DNA of 64,000 bases from Streptococcus sp. 116-D4 (GCF_009731465.1 NZ_AP021887.1:738001-802000), one strand, 5' to 3'. Counted from the stretch's first letter, positions 10,194 through 18,434 are shown. The notes: generated from the letters alone by a model not told the origin. A program made the numbers and translations.

Positions 10194-10514
10194 ATGAAAG
10201 AAACTCAGCTATTAAAAGGTGTTCTTGAAGGTTGTGTCTTGGATATGATTGGTCAAAAAGAGCGGTATGGTTATGAGTTGGTTCAGACTTTGCGAGATGC
10301 TGGATTTGACACTATCGTTCCAGGAACTATTTATCCTTTGTTGCAAAAGTTAGAAAAAAATCAATGGATAAGAGGTGACATGCGCCCGTCGCCAGATGGT
10401 CCAGATCGGAAGTATTTTTCGTTAACCAAAGAAGGAGAAGAGCGTGTCTCAGTCTTTTGGCAACAATGGGACGATTTGAGTCAAAAAGTAGAAGGAATTA
10501 AGAATGGAGGGTAA
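10194..10514 (+). CDS. PadR-family transcriptional regulator
   Basis: This 106-residue winged-helix protein has the PadR hallmarks: an N-terminal LKGVLEGCVLDMI, then YGYEL and GTIYPLLQKLEKNQWI with the recognition helix and wing (DGPDRKYFSLTKEGEE). I place the start at ATG 10194 rather than the GTG one codon earlier, because the GAAAGGGG ribosome site is better spaced. It is followed three bases later by a membrane protein gene. This PadR plus membrane protein pairing is a common layout in which PadR represses its own operon in response to envelope or drug stress; that is inference. Confidence 0.9.
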   Translation: MKETQLLKGVLEGCVLDMIGQKERYGYELVQTLRDAGFDTIVPGTIYPLLQKLEKNQWIRGDMRPSPDGPDRKYFSLTKEGEERVSVFWQQWDDLSQKVEGIKNGG

Positions 10515-10517
10515 ACC

Positions 10518-11333
10518 ATGAAGAAAATGAAGTATTATGAAGAAACAAGCGCTTTGTTGCATGAGTTTTCTGAGGAGAATCAGCAGTATTTTGAGGAACT
10601 GTGGGATAGTTTTAATCTTGCTGGATTTCTCTATGATGAGGACTATCTTAGAGAGCAGATCTATTTGATGATGTTAGATTTCTCAGAAGCAGAACGAGAT
10701 GGTATGAGTGCAGAGGATTATCTAGGTAAGAATCCTAAAAAATTAATGAAAGAGATGCTCAAGGAAGCACCACGCAGTTCTATTAAAGAGTCCCTTTTGA
10801 CACCAATTCTTGTATTAGCGGTATTACGTTACTATCAACTGCTAGGTGATTTTTCTAAAGGTCCTCTCTTAACAGTCAATTTGCTCACGTTTTTAGGGCA
10901 ACTTCTTCTTTTTTTGATTGGATTTTGGCTTGTGGCTACAATTTTACGATGGAGTTTAGTTCAAGATTCTCTTAAGATGAAAATCGGCACTTATATTGTC
11001 GTTGGAATTCTTGTTCTGCTAGTCGTTCTAGGATATGTAGGAATGGGAAGTTTCATACAAGAAGGAGTCTTAAATCTTCCGGCTCCCTGGGATAGTTTCC
11101 TTGTCTTTACGATTTCGCTGGTCATCAGTATTTGGAATTGGAAAGAACCGATTTTTCGTCCCTTTAATAGCATGATTGTTGCCCACCTTATTGTAGGTTC
11201 TCTGCTCCGTTACTATAAGTGGATGGGCATTTCAAATGTTTTCTTTACAAAATTCATTCCTTTAGCTGTCCTCTTTATTGGTATTTTTCTCTTGTTCCGT
11301 GGGTCTAAGAAGATAAAATGGAGTGAAATATAG
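10518..11333 (+). CDS. Multi-pass membrane protein paired with PadR regulator
   Basis: This 271-residue protein has a soluble, acidic N-terminal domain of about 90 residues (helical, with EENQQYFEELWDSF), then roughly six hydrophobic segments to the C-terminus. The architecture resembles the DUF1129/DUF1700-type membrane proteins often found after PadR regulators, but I cannot assign a precise family by eye. GGAGGG sits 8 bases before ATG. It shares the promoter upstream of the regulator and ends at a terminator four bases downstream. Function is unknown; a role in envelope sensing or transport is only suggested by context. Confidence 0.8.
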   Translation: MKKMKYYEETSALLHEFSEENQQYFEELWDSFNLAGFLYDEDYLREQIYLMMLDFSEAERDGMSAEDYLGKNPKKLMKEMLKEAPRSSIKESLLTPILVLAVLRYYQLLGDFSKGPLLTVNLLTFLGQLLLFLIGFWLVATILRWSLVQDSLKMKIGTYIVVGILVLLVVLGYVGMGSFIQEGVLNLPAPWDSFLVFTISLVISIWNWKEPIFRPFNSMIVAHLIVGSLLRYYKWMGISNVFFTKFIPLAVLFIGIFLLFRGSKKIKWSEI

Positions 11334-11335
11334 TC

Positions 11336-11361
11336 AAAAAACCGTTGCAAAGCGGTTTTTT
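11336..11361 (+). terminator. Terminator of the PadR operon
   Basis: AAAACCG / CGGTTTT stem with a T-run that runs directly into the extended -10 of the next gene. It is the first copy of a duplicated cassette. Confidence 0.75.
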
Positions 11362-11369
11362 GTTATAAT
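11361..11369 (+). promoter_or_regulatory. Extended -10 promoter of the aldo/keto reductase gene
   Basis: TGTTATAAT immediately after, and partly within, the terminator T-run. Confidence 0.6.
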
Positions 11370-11407
11370 GAAGGGGAGGATGTTAGAAATTAAAGGAGAA
11401 AAATTTG

Positions 11408-12334
11408 ATGAGATACATAACTCTTGGTCAAGAGAAAAGAGAACTATCAGAAATTGTCCTAGGCATGATGCGAATCAGTGACAAGTCTGTAAAAGAAGTT
11501 GAAGAGCTTGTAGAAACAGCCCTGTCTGTTGGAATCAATGCTTTCGACTTGGCTGACATATATGGTGGAGGTCGTTGCGAAGAATTACTGGGTCAAGTGT
11601 TAAACAATCGTCCTGACCTGCGAGAGAAGATGTGGATTCAGTCCAAGTGTGGTATTCGCATTGAGGAATTTACCTATTTTGATTTTTCAAAAGATTATAT
11701 TTTAGAATCAGTTGATGGAATTTTAAAAAGATTGCAGGTTGATTACCTAGATAGCTTGCTTCTCCATCGACCAGATGCTTTGATGGAAGCTGACCAAGTA
11801 GCAGAAGCCTTTGATCTTCTTTATAAACAAGGTAAGGTTCGAGATTTTGGAGTTTCTAATCAAAATCCTATGATGATGGAGTTACTTAAAAAAGATGTCA
11901 AGCAGCCGTTAGCTGTTAATCAGCTACAATTGAGTGCAGCTTTTACTCCAGGATTCGAATCAGGTTTTCATGTTAATATGGAAGATAGTCAAGCAGCTAT
12001 GCGAGATGGCAGCATTTTTGAATATTGTCAATTACACGATGTTGTCATTCAAGCATGGTCTGTCTTACAATTCGGGTATTTTAAAGGGAATTTTGTTGGA
12101 AATGAGAAATTTCAAGCTTTAAACCAAGTACTTGATCGTTTAGCTATTAAATATGGAGTAACATCTTCAACTATTGCCATTTCTTGGGTATTGCGTTATC
12201 CAGCAAAAATGCAGGCAGTCGTAGGTACAACAAATCCTAAGCACTTGAGAGAAGTTAGCCAAGCGGCAAACTTTAGCTTAACAAGAAAAGAATGGTATGA
12301 AATTTATCTTGCAGCAGGGAATAATTTACCGTAA
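11408..12334 (+). CDS. Aldo/keto reductase (YdhF-like)
   Basis: This 308-residue NADPH-dependent TIM-barrel oxidoreductase shows the family pattern: FDLADIYGGGRCEELLG with Asp and catalytic Tyr near residue 53, an active-site Lys in QSKCGI, the LLHRPD segment with the catalytic His near residue 120, and the nucleotide-binding region in the last third (AISWVLRYP, VVGTTNPKHL). It acts on small carbonyls; the physiological substrate is unknown. I use ATG 11408, preceded by AAAGGAG, rather than the TTG one codon upstream. It is monocistronic, between two nearly identical terminator-promoter modules. Confidence 0.9.
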   Translation: MRYITLGQEKRELSEIVLGMMRISDKSVKEVEELVETALSVGINAFDLADIYGGGRCEELLGQVLNNRPDLREKMWIQSKCGIRIEEFTYFDFSKDYILESVDGILKRLQVDYLDSLLLHRPDALMEADQVAEAFDLLYKQGKVRDFGVSNQNPMMMELLKKDVKQPLAVNQLQLSAAFTPGFESGFHVNMEDSQAAMRDGSIFEYCQLHDVVIQAWSVLQFGYFKGNFVGNEKFQALNQVLDRLAIKYGVTSSTIAISWVLRYPAKMQAVVGTTNPKHLREVSQAANFSLTRKEWYEIYLAAGNNLP

Positions 12335-12362
12335 GTAGAAGCAGATGTAAATAAATCACAGT

Positions 12363-12391
12363 CAAAAAGCCGTTTTAAAGCGGTTTTTTTT
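12363..12391 (+). terminator. Terminator of the aldo/keto reductase gene
   Basis: AAAGCCG / CGGTTTT stem and eight T. It is the second copy of the duplicated terminator-promoter cassette. Confidence 0.75.
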
Positions 12392-12399
12392 GTTATAAT
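12391..12399 (+). promoter_or_regulatory. Extended -10 promoter of the DUF2829-SDR operon
   Basis: TGTTATAAT directly after the terminator T-run; same arrangement as at 11361. Confidence 0.6.
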
Positions 12400-12434
12400 G
12401 AAGGGGAGAATTATTGACATTAAAGGAGAAAAAC

Positions 12435-12671
12435 ATGACATTTGAAGAGATCCTGCCTGGATTAAAGGCTAAGAAAAAATATGTACGAACTGGTTGGGGA
12501 GGTGCTGAAAACTATGTCCAACTTTTTGACACCATTGAACAAAACGGGGTTGCACTTGAAGTGACACCTTATTTCCTAATCAATGTGTCTGGAGAAGGAG
12601 AAGGTTTTTCCATGTGGAGTCCGACACCTTGTGATGTTTTGGCGACAGATTGGGTAGAAGTGCATGACTAG
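12435..12671 (+). CDS. DUF2829 family small protein
   Basis: This 78-residue protein has the DUF2829 pattern: FEEILPGLKAKKKYVRTGW at the start, a hydrophobic middle, and the closing MWSPTPCDVLATDW. Members are widespread in Firmicutes and in phages; the molecular function is not known. ATG 12435 is preceded by AAAGGAG. The last codons overlap the start of the dehydrogenase gene by 8 bases, so both are translated together. Confidence 0.88.
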   Translation: MTFEEILPGLKAKKKYVRTGWGGAENYVQLFDTIEQNGVALEVTPYFLINVSGEGEGFSMWSPTPCDVLATDWVEVHD

Positions 12672-13362
12672 TCGTGTACTCATTACAGGAGTGAGTTCAG
12701 GGATTGGTCTGGCTCAAGCTCGCCTCTTTTTAGAGAATGGCTTTCAAGTTTATGGAGTTGACCAAGGTGAAAATCCTGATTTACAGGGTGACTTTCGTTT
12801 TCTACAACGTGATCTAACGCTTGACTTGGAACCAATTTTTGATTGGTGTCCTCGAGTTGATGTTCTCTGCAATACTGCTGGAGTGTTGGATGATTATAAA
12901 CCACTTTTGGAACAATCAGCCCAGGAAATTCAAGAGATTTTTGAAATCAACTATGTGACTCCAGTTGAGATGTCTCGGCATTATTTGACCCAAATGCTGG
13001 AAAATAAAAAGGGAATCATTATCAATATGTGTTCCATTGCTTCAAGTCTAGCAGGTGGAGGTGGTCATGCCTATACTTCTTCGAAGCACGCCTTGGCTGG
13101 CTTCACCAAGCAGCTGGCTCTAGACTATGCTGAAGCTGGGATTCAGGTCTTTGGGATTGCTCCAGGAGCAGTCAAGACGGCTATGACCGCTGCAGACTTT
13201 GAACCCGGTGGCTTAGCAGACTGGGTGGCTAGTGAAACACCAATCAAACGCTGGATTGAACCAGAGGAAGTGGCAGAAATCAGTCTCTTTTTGGCTACTG
13301 GAAAGGCCTCTGCCATGCAGGGACAAATCTTGACAATAGATGGTGGCTGGTCTTTGAAATAG
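12664..13362 (+). CDS. Short-chain dehydrogenase/reductase (FabG-like)
   Basis: This 232-residue Rossmann oxidoreductase has the cofactor motif TGVSSGIG near residue 8, NTAG near residue 71, the catalytic Ser in CSIAS near residue 121, and YTSSK with the catalytic Tyr-Lys pair near residue 136. The end (GQILTIDGGWSLK) is typical of 3-oxoacyl-ACP reductase-like enzymes. The housekeeping FabG would be in the fatty-acid cluster, so this is an accessory SDR of unknown substrate. It overlaps the DUF2829 gene and is followed 10 bases later by a very small ORF with a strong ribosome site. Confidence 0.9.
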   Translation: MTSRVLITGVSSGIGLAQARLFLENGFQVYGVDQGENPDLQGDFRFLQRDLTLDLEPIFDWCPRVDVLCNTAGVLDDYKPLLEQSAQEIQEIFEINYVTPVEMSRHYLTQMLENKKGIIINMCSIASSLAGGGGHAYTSSKHALAGFTKQLALDYAEAGIQVFGIAPGAVKTAMTAADFEPGGLADWVASETPIKRWIEPEEVAEISLFLATGKASAMQGQILTIDGGWSLK

Positions 13363-13372
13363 GAGGAGTTGG

Positions 13373-13480
13373 ATGGATATTCAAGAGATCACAGAAGAAA
13401 ATGCATCGTCATTAGTCTTGAAGGTTAAGTCTGAATTATTAGGATTTCCAGAACTGGACAAGACTTCTTACATGAATTGA
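13373..13480 (+). pseudogene. Short 35-codon ORF, probable gene remnant
   Basis: ATG 13373 is preceded by AGGAGG overlapping the stop of the dehydrogenase gene, so it should be translated. The 35-residue product starts MDIQEITEENASSLVLKVK, which looks like the first strand and helix of a GNAT acetyltransferase, but the frame stops after 35 codons. The next gene, 21 bases on, is itself a GNAT protein with its own start. I read this as the head of a deleted acetyltransferase gene; a true small protein is possible. Confidence 0.45.
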
Positions 13481-13501
13481 AAGGTGAAGTAGGGGGGGAT
13501 A

Positions 13502-14230
13502 ATGGAACTATTTAAAACATGGAAGAAAAATATGGTTCTCTATGGTCTTGAATCTCAAATTGGAACTGTCTACCGAAACAGTGATGGGACAACAAGTTTT
13601 TATGATATTGGGAATTTTCTATACCTAGCAGGGGAGTTGAACTCCAGATTTTGGGAAGATTTTGTTAGGAAATATGGTTTAGATTATAAGATTATTATTT
13701 CAGAAAATACCAATTGGCAAGATTTTCTGCATCGGAAAGTGGGGCTAAATTCTTTTACTCGCTATTCTTTTAAAGATAAGGCAAATTTTCAAGTTGAATT
13801 TTTAAATAATCTAGTTACTCATATAGAGGAAGGTTACAATATTGTACCTATTGATAATCGTATTTTTAACTGCCTTTCTGAGGAAGAATGGTCACAAGAT
13901 TTAAAGGGAGATTTTGAGTCCTATCAGGATTTTTCTTTAAAAGGTGGATTTGGCTTTGTGGTTCTTAAAAATAAAGAACTGATTGCTGGGATTTCCTCAG
14001 GGTTAGTTTACCGTGGAGCAGTTGAAGTGGAAGTTGCAACTAGACCAAACGAACAAGGAAATGGCTTTGCTAAAAAGCTTGGTGCTGCAATGATTCTAGA
14101 GAGTTTAAATAGAGATATGTTTCCACTTTGGGATGCTCATAACGAGGCTTCCAAAAAAGTAGCAGAATTTTTAGGATATGAGTTAGTTGAACCTTATGAA
14201 GCTTTTGAGCTAGAGGAAAGAATTAAATAA
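13502..14230 (+). CDS. GNAT-family N-acetyltransferase
   Basis: This 242-residue protein has an unusual N-terminal half and a C-terminal GNAT fold (about residues 140-235). The acetyl-CoA pyrophosphate-binding loop is RPNEQGNGFAKKLG, followed by the motif-B region WDAHNEASKKVAEFLGYE. The length and the split layout fit the GNAT_acetyltran (ZmaR-like) family better than small GNATs. The ribosome site is an exceptional run of seven G (AGGGGGGG) just before ATG. The substrate is unknown. It is the first intact gene of an accessory run followed by the lone PEP-utilising barrel and the ASCH protein. Confidence 0.82.
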   Translation: MELFKTWKKNMVLYGLESQIGTVYRNSDGTTSFYDIGNFLYLAGELNSRFWEDFVRKYGLDYKIIISENTNWQDFLHRKVGLNSFTRYSFKDKANFQVEFLNNLVTHIEEGYNIVPIDNRIFNCLSEEEWSQDLKGDFESYQDFSLKGGFGFVVLKNKELIAGISSGLVYRGAVEVEVATRPNEQGNGFAKKLGAAMILESLNRDMFPLWDAHNEASKKVAEFLGYELVEPYEAFELEERIK

Positions 14231-14268
14231 TATATTATATTGTATCTTTTAAGACGAGGTGAATGGCT

Positions 14269-15153
14269 ATGAAAAACCAGCTAGCCCTTAGTGGCGAGAA
14301 ACTTGATGAAAAAGTTTACCCTCAACTATTGCACCACGTCGGCATGATTCGTGGGGAATATTTGTTGAGAGAGCTCAATCAAAACATCCTGTTACCAAGT
14401 TGTCAGCAATTTGTAAAAGCTTATCTAGAGACTATCTGCTCCCTGTACTCAGGTAAGGAAGTTTGGTATCGTTTTTCTGAATTAACGAATACAGAAGCTA
14501 ATTGTCTAAAGGGGACTAAAGAGTATTTTGACGAACGTCATCCTTTGTTTGGATATAGAGGAACTAGGCGTTTGCTGGCGTGTTTGGATGAATTTCAGGC
14601 TGAGGTAAATGTCGTTACAGAAGTTTATCAAAACAACCCCAATCTATCTGTTATCTTTCCTTTTGTCAATGATGCTGAGCAGTTAAAGCAAGCTATTAGA
14701 GTGTTGCGTCAGCATGGTTTTACTGGGAAAGTTGGCACGATGATTGAATTACCGTCAGCTTATTTTGACTTGGACAGGATACTGGAAGCTGGTATTTCAA
14801 AGATTGTAGTTGGAATGAATGATTTGACTTCTTTTGTTTTTGCGACTGTGAGAAACAGTCAATGGCATGATATGGAAAGTCCAATAATGTTAGATATGCT
14901 AAGACAGATGCAGGATAAAGCAAGGACGAAAAAGATTGACTTTGCTGTAGCAGGATATCTGAATGTTTCTTTCATACAAAAAATGAATCAGTTGGGTATC
15001 GAATGTATTATCCACTATAGTTCTATTCCAGAGATTTTTAATTTAGAGATTGACCATCCAGATCATCTCAAACATATAAAAGAAGAAAGTAAGAAATTAC
15101 AAAGGAGCACCCATGACACCGAAAGAAATATGGAATGCCTACAAGCAAATTAA
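14269..15153 (+). CDS. Stand-alone PEP-utilising-type TIM-barrel protein, catalytic Cys replaced
   Basis: This 294-residue protein resembles only the C-terminal barrel of PEP synthase, PPDK or PTS enzyme I. Visible equivalents are Arg28 in VGMIRGEYLL, Arg68 in VWYRF, Arg97 in HPLFGYRGTRR, the metal-ligand Glu160 in GTMIELPSA, and Asp185 in VGMNDLTSF. The conserved Cys-Gly that donates a proton in pyruvate/PEP enzymes is here Ala228-Gly (FAVAGYLN). No phosphohistidine or ATP-grasp domain is attached or adjacent. I place the start at ATG 14269, 8 bases from GAGGTG, not at 14263. The 3' end overlaps the ASCH gene by 41 bases. It may bind PEP, pyruvate or a related oxo-acid without normal phosphotransfer; function is unknown. 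Confidence 0.75.
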   Translation: MKNQLALSGEKLDEKVYPQLLHHVGMIRGEYLLRELNQNILLPSCQQFVKAYLETICSLYSGKEVWYRFSELTNTEANCLKGTKEYFDERHPLFGYRGTRRLLACLDEFQAEVNVVTEVYQNNPNLSVIFPFVNDAEQLKQAIRVLRQHGFTGKVGTMIELPSAYFDLDRILEAGISKIVVGMNDLTSFVFATVRNSQWHDMESPIMLDMLRQMQDKARTKKIDFAVAGYLNVSFIQKMNQLGIECIIHYSSIPEIFNLEIDHPDHLKHIKEESKKLQRSTHDTERNMECLQAN

Positions 15154-15553
15154 CCCCTCTATCGGAGATGAAATCGATGCTTGGGCTTTTGGAGTGGAAG
15201 CAGACCTTTTGGCAGATTTGGTTTTAAAAGGCGAAAAGACTGCAACAGCGTCGGCTTATGACCTCTACGTACTAGAGGACAAACCCCTTCCGCAAGAAGG
15301 CACCTTTGACATCATTTTAGATAGTCAAAATCAGGCTGTCTGTATTGTCGAAATTACAAAGGTTTCCGTTCAACCTTTTCATCAAGTTTCAGCTGACCAT
15401 GCCTATAAGGAAGGTGAGGGAGACAAATCCCTAGCCTATTGGCGCCAGGTTCATGAGGAGTGTTTCGCCGAGTGGCTGAAAGAAGCAGGACTGACTTTTA
15501 CACCTGAAAGCAAGGTTGTTTTAGAAGAATTTCGTAAGGTCTACCCACTGTAG
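15113..15553 (+). CDS. ASCH domain protein
   Basis: This 146-residue protein has the ASCH fold signature GEKTATAS near residue 41 and the downstream VCIVEITKVSVQPFHQV strand pair. ASCH domains resemble PUA domains and are thought to bind RNA or modified nucleosides; several characterised members hydrolyse N4-acetylcytidine. AAAGGAG precedes ATG, which lies inside the end of the barrel gene. It is the last gene of the accessory cluster. Whether it acts with the GNAT and barrel proteins is unknown. Confidence 0.88.
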   Translation: MTPKEIWNAYKQINPSIGDEIDAWAFGVEADLLADLVLKGEKTATASAYDLYVLEDKPLPQEGTFDIILDSQNQAVCIVEITKVSVQPFHQVSADHAYKEGEGDKSLAYWRQVHEECFAEWLKEAGLTFTPESKVVLEEFRKVYPL

Positions 15554-15615
15554 ACTGTTAGACGGAAGAAAGTTTTGGAAATCACCGTCCAATCCTTTTT
15601 TCTCCGGCAAAACAT

Positions 15616-15623
15616 GATATAAT
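15616..15623 (+). promoter_or_regulatory. Extended -10 promoter of pepN
   Basis: TGATATAAT is the extended -10, about 50 bases before pepN. A short palindrome (AAGAGC / GCTCTT) lies in the leader between promoter and start. Confidence 0.6.
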
Positions 15624-15674
15624 AAGTTTGTTTGAAGAAGAGCTCTAGCTCTTAAACTTAGATAGGAGAAAACT

Positions 15675-18221
15675 ATGCAAGCAGTTGAACATTTTATTAA
15701 GCAATTTGTTCCTGAACATTATGATTTATTTTTAGACTTGAGTCGTGAGACCAAGACTTTTTCAGGAAAAGTAACCATTACTGGTCAAGCTCAAAGTGAC
15801 CGAATTTCCCTTCACCAAAAGGACTTAGAAATTGCTTCAGTTGAAGTAGCAGGACAAGCTCGTCCATTTACAGTTGACCATGACAATGAAGCCCTTCATA
15901 TTGAACTTGCGGAAGCAGGTCAAGTTGAAGTGGTTATCGCTTTTTCAGGAAAAATCACAGACAACATGACAGGAATTTACCCATCTTACTACACAGTTGA
16001 TGGAGTCAAGAAGGAAGTCTTGTCTACTCAGTTTGAGAGCCACTTTGCCCGTGAAGCCTTCCCGTGTGTGGATGAGCCAGAAGCAAAAGCAACCTTTGAC
16101 TTAGCACTTCGTTTTGACCAATCAGAAGGAGAATTGGCCTTATCAAACATGCCAGAAATCGATGTTGAAAACCGTAAGGAAACAGGTATCTGGAAGTTTG
16201 AGACAACACCTCGCATGTCTTCTTACTTGTTGGCCTTTGTTGCTGGTGATTTGCAAGGTGTGACGGCTAAAACTAAAAACGGTACCCTCGTAGGTGTTTA
16301 TTCAACCAAAGCTCATCCACTATCAAACCTTGATTTCTCACTGGACATTGCTGTTCGTTCTATCGAGTTTTACGAAGATTACTATGGAGTTAAGTACCCA
16401 ATCCCTCAATCTCTTCACATCGCTCTTCCTGACTTCTCAGCTGGAGCTATGGAAAACTGGGGTCTTGTGACCTACCGTGAAGTTTACTTGGTTGTAGATG
16501 AGAACTCAACATTTGCCAGCCGTCAACAAGTTGCCCTTGTTGTGGCCCATGAGTTGGCTCACCAATGGTTTGGTAACCTCGTTACTATGAAATGGTGGGA
16601 TGACCTTTGGCTCAATGAAAGCTTTGCTAACATGATGGAGTACGTCTGTGTGGATGCTATTGAACCAAGCTGGAATATCTTTGAAGATTTCCAAACAGGT
16701 GGTGTTCCGTCTGCCTTAAAACGTGATGCGACTGATGGTGTTCAATCTGTTCACGTCGAAGTGAAACATCCAGATGAAATCAATACGCTCTTTGACGGCG
16801 CTATCGTCTATGCCAAAGGAAGTCGCCTCATGCACATGCTTCGTCGTTGGCTAGGTGATGCCGATTTTGCTAAAGGTTTACATGCCTACTTTGAAAAACA
16901 TCAATACAGCAATACCATTGGTCGTGACCTTTGGGATGCTCTTGGTCAAGCATCTGGCCGTGATGTCGCAGCCTTCATGGATTCTTGGTTGGAACAACCT
17001 GGTTATCCAGTTCTCACTGTCAAAGTTGAAAATGATGTCTTGAAGATTTCACAAAAACAATTCTTCATCGGTGAGCACGAAGATAAGAACCGTCTCTGGG
17101 TTGTGCCACTCAATAGCAACTGGAAAGGCTTGCCTGATACACTTGAAACTGAAAGCATCGAAATTCCAGGCTACGCAGCTCTTCTTGCTGAAAATGACGG
17201 AGCTCTTCGTCTCAACACTGAAAATACAGCCCACTACATTACAGATTATCAAGGAGACTTGTTGGATGCAGTTCTTGCTGACCTAGTTGAGCTTGATAAC
17301 ACAAGCAAACTACAAATTGTTCAAGAACGTCGTTTGCTTGCTGAGGCAGGACACATTTCTTATGCAGACTTGCTTCCAGTCCTTGATAAACTTGCTAAGG
17401 AAGAATCTTACCTTGTCGTTTCAGCTGTTTCTCAAGTAATTTCTGCTCTTGAGCGCTTCATCGATGAAGGAACAGAAGCTGAAAGAGCCTTCAAAGCCTT
17501 GGTTGCTAAGTTGGCTCGTCACAACTATGACCGTCTTGGTTTTGAAGCTAAAGATGGTGAATCAGATGAGGATGAATTGGTTCGTCAGTTGGCTGTTTCT
17601 ATGATGATTCGCTCAAATGATGCAGAAGCTAGTCAAGTCGCTAGCCAAATCTTCGCGGCTCACAAGGAGAATCTTGCAGGACTTCCAGCAGCTATTCGCT
17701 CACAAGTTCTGATCAATGAGATGAAACATCATGAGGCCAAAGACTTGTTAGCACTTTATCTTGATACTTATACTCACGCAACAGATGCTGTCTTTAAACG
17801 CCAGTTGGCAGCCGCTCTTGCCTATAGTAAAGATGCGGATAATATCCAAACCTTGATTACTTCTTGGAAGGACAAATTTGTAGTCAAACCACAAGACTTG
17901 TCTGCTTGGTATTACCAATTCCTAGCTCATCAAGCAACTCAGGAAACAGCTTGGTCTTGGGCGCGTGAAAACTGGGCTTGGATTAAGGCAGCTCTTGGTG
18001 GAGATATGAGCTTTGATAGCTTTGTTATCCTTCCTGCACACGTATTTAAGACTCAGCAACGCTTGGCAGAGTACAAGGAATTCTTTGAACCACAACTTTC
18101 TGATCTTGCTCTTAGCCGTAACATCGGTATGGGAATCAAGGAAATTGCAGCGCGTGTTGACTTGATTAACCGTGAAAAAGCTGCAGTGGAAGCAGTCGTT
18201 CTTCAATACGGAAATGCATAA
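15675..18221 (+). CDS. pepN: Aminopeptidase N (M1 family)
   Basis: This 848-residue cytoplasmic zinc metallopeptidase removes N-terminal residues from peptides and is the main general aminopeptidase of lactic cocci. The GAMEN motif is seen near residue 258 and the zinc motif HELAHQW near residue 291, with the second ligand Glu in LWLNESFAN downstream. A C-terminal ERAP1-like helical domain fills the last 330 residues. Length is normal. TAGGAG precedes ATG. It is monocistronic and followed by a BOX element. Codon use is strongly biased to favoured codons, as in highly expressed genes. Confidence 0.97.
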   Translation: MQAVEHFIKQFVPEHYDLFLDLSRETKTFSGKVTITGQAQSDRISLHQKDLEIASVEVAGQARPFTVDHDNEALHIELAEAGQVEVVIAFSGKITDNMTGIYPSYYTVDGVKKEVLSTQFESHFAREAFPCVDEPEAKATFDLALRFDQSEGELALSNMPEIDVENRKETGIWKFETTPRMSSYLLAFVAGDLQGVTAKTKNGTLVGVYSTKAHPLSNLDFSLDIAVRSIEFYEDYYGVKYPIPQSLHIALPDFSAGAMENWGLVTYREVYLVVDENSTFASRQQVALVVAHELAHQWFGNLVTMKWWDDLWLNESFANMMEYVCVDAIEPSWNIFEDFQTGGVPSALKRDATDGVQSVHVEVKHPDEINTLFDGAIVYAKGSRLMHMLRRWLGDADFAKGLHAYFEKHQYSNTIGRDLWDALGQASGRDVAAFMDSWLEQPGYPVLTVKVENDVLKISQKQFFIGEHEDKNRLWVVPLNSNWKGLPDTLETESIEIPGYAALLAENDGALRLNTENTAHYITDYQGDLLDAVLADLVELDNTSKLQIVQERRLLAEAGHISYADLLPVLDKLAKEESYLVVSAVSQVISALERFIDEGTEAERAFKALVAKLARHNYDRLGFEAKDGESDEDELVRQLAVSMMIRSNDAEASQVASQIFAAHKENLAGLPAAIRSQVLINEMKHHEAKDLLALYLDTYTHATDAVFKRQLAAALAYSKDADNIQTLITSWKDKFVVKPQDLSAWYYQFLAHQATQETAWSWARENWAWIKAALGGDMSFDSFVILPAHVFKTQQRLAEYKEFFEPQLSDLALSRNIGMGIKEIAARVDLINREKAAVEAVVLQYGNA

Positions 18222-18260
18222 ATAAGCCTAAATGAAAATAAAACTCAGCTATCTCATGTA

Positions 18261-18365
18261 ATACTCTTCGAAAATCAAATTCAAACCACGTCAGCGTCGC
18301 CTTACCGTACTCAAGTACAGCCTGCGGCTAGCTTCCTAGTTTGCTCTTTGATTTTCATTGAGTAT
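18261..18365 (+). repeat. BOX repeat element (boxA-boxC, no boxB)
   Basis: The element begins ATACTCTTCGAAAATC and ends GATTTTCATTGAGTAT, giving matching terminal inverted repeats. Inside is the reverse complement of the classic BOX-A core (CGTCAGCGTCGCCTTACCGT) and the boxC segment CTGCGGCTAGCTTCC. No boxB module is present. BOX elements are characteristic of S. pneumoniae and close relatives. It fills the pepN-ciaR spacer, ending 70 bases before ciaR. Confidence 0.92.
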
Positions 18366-18414
18366 AAAATGCAGAGAGTTGAGTTTTTTTTAAGGCAAAT
18401 TTGGTATAATGGTT

Positions 18415-18420
18415 TTAATA
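18415..18420 (+). promoter_or_regulatory. -10 box of the ciaRH promoter
   Basis: TATAAT lies 14 bases before the ciaR start with AAGGAGGAG between them. Upstream is TTTAAGG, only half of a CiaR direct repeat. Confidence 0.6.
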
Positions 18421-18434
18421 AGGAGGAGTTTCTC

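Noticed and set aside
18261..18365. RUP-type repeat as an alternative to BOX
   Set aside because: The internal core matches the BOX-A primer sequence and the boxC segment, so BOX is the better call.
18388..18404. Possible CiaR binding site before ciaR (TTTAAG followed by TTTGG)
   Set aside because: Only one half of the TTTAAG-N5-TTTAAG repeat is present; the second half does not match.
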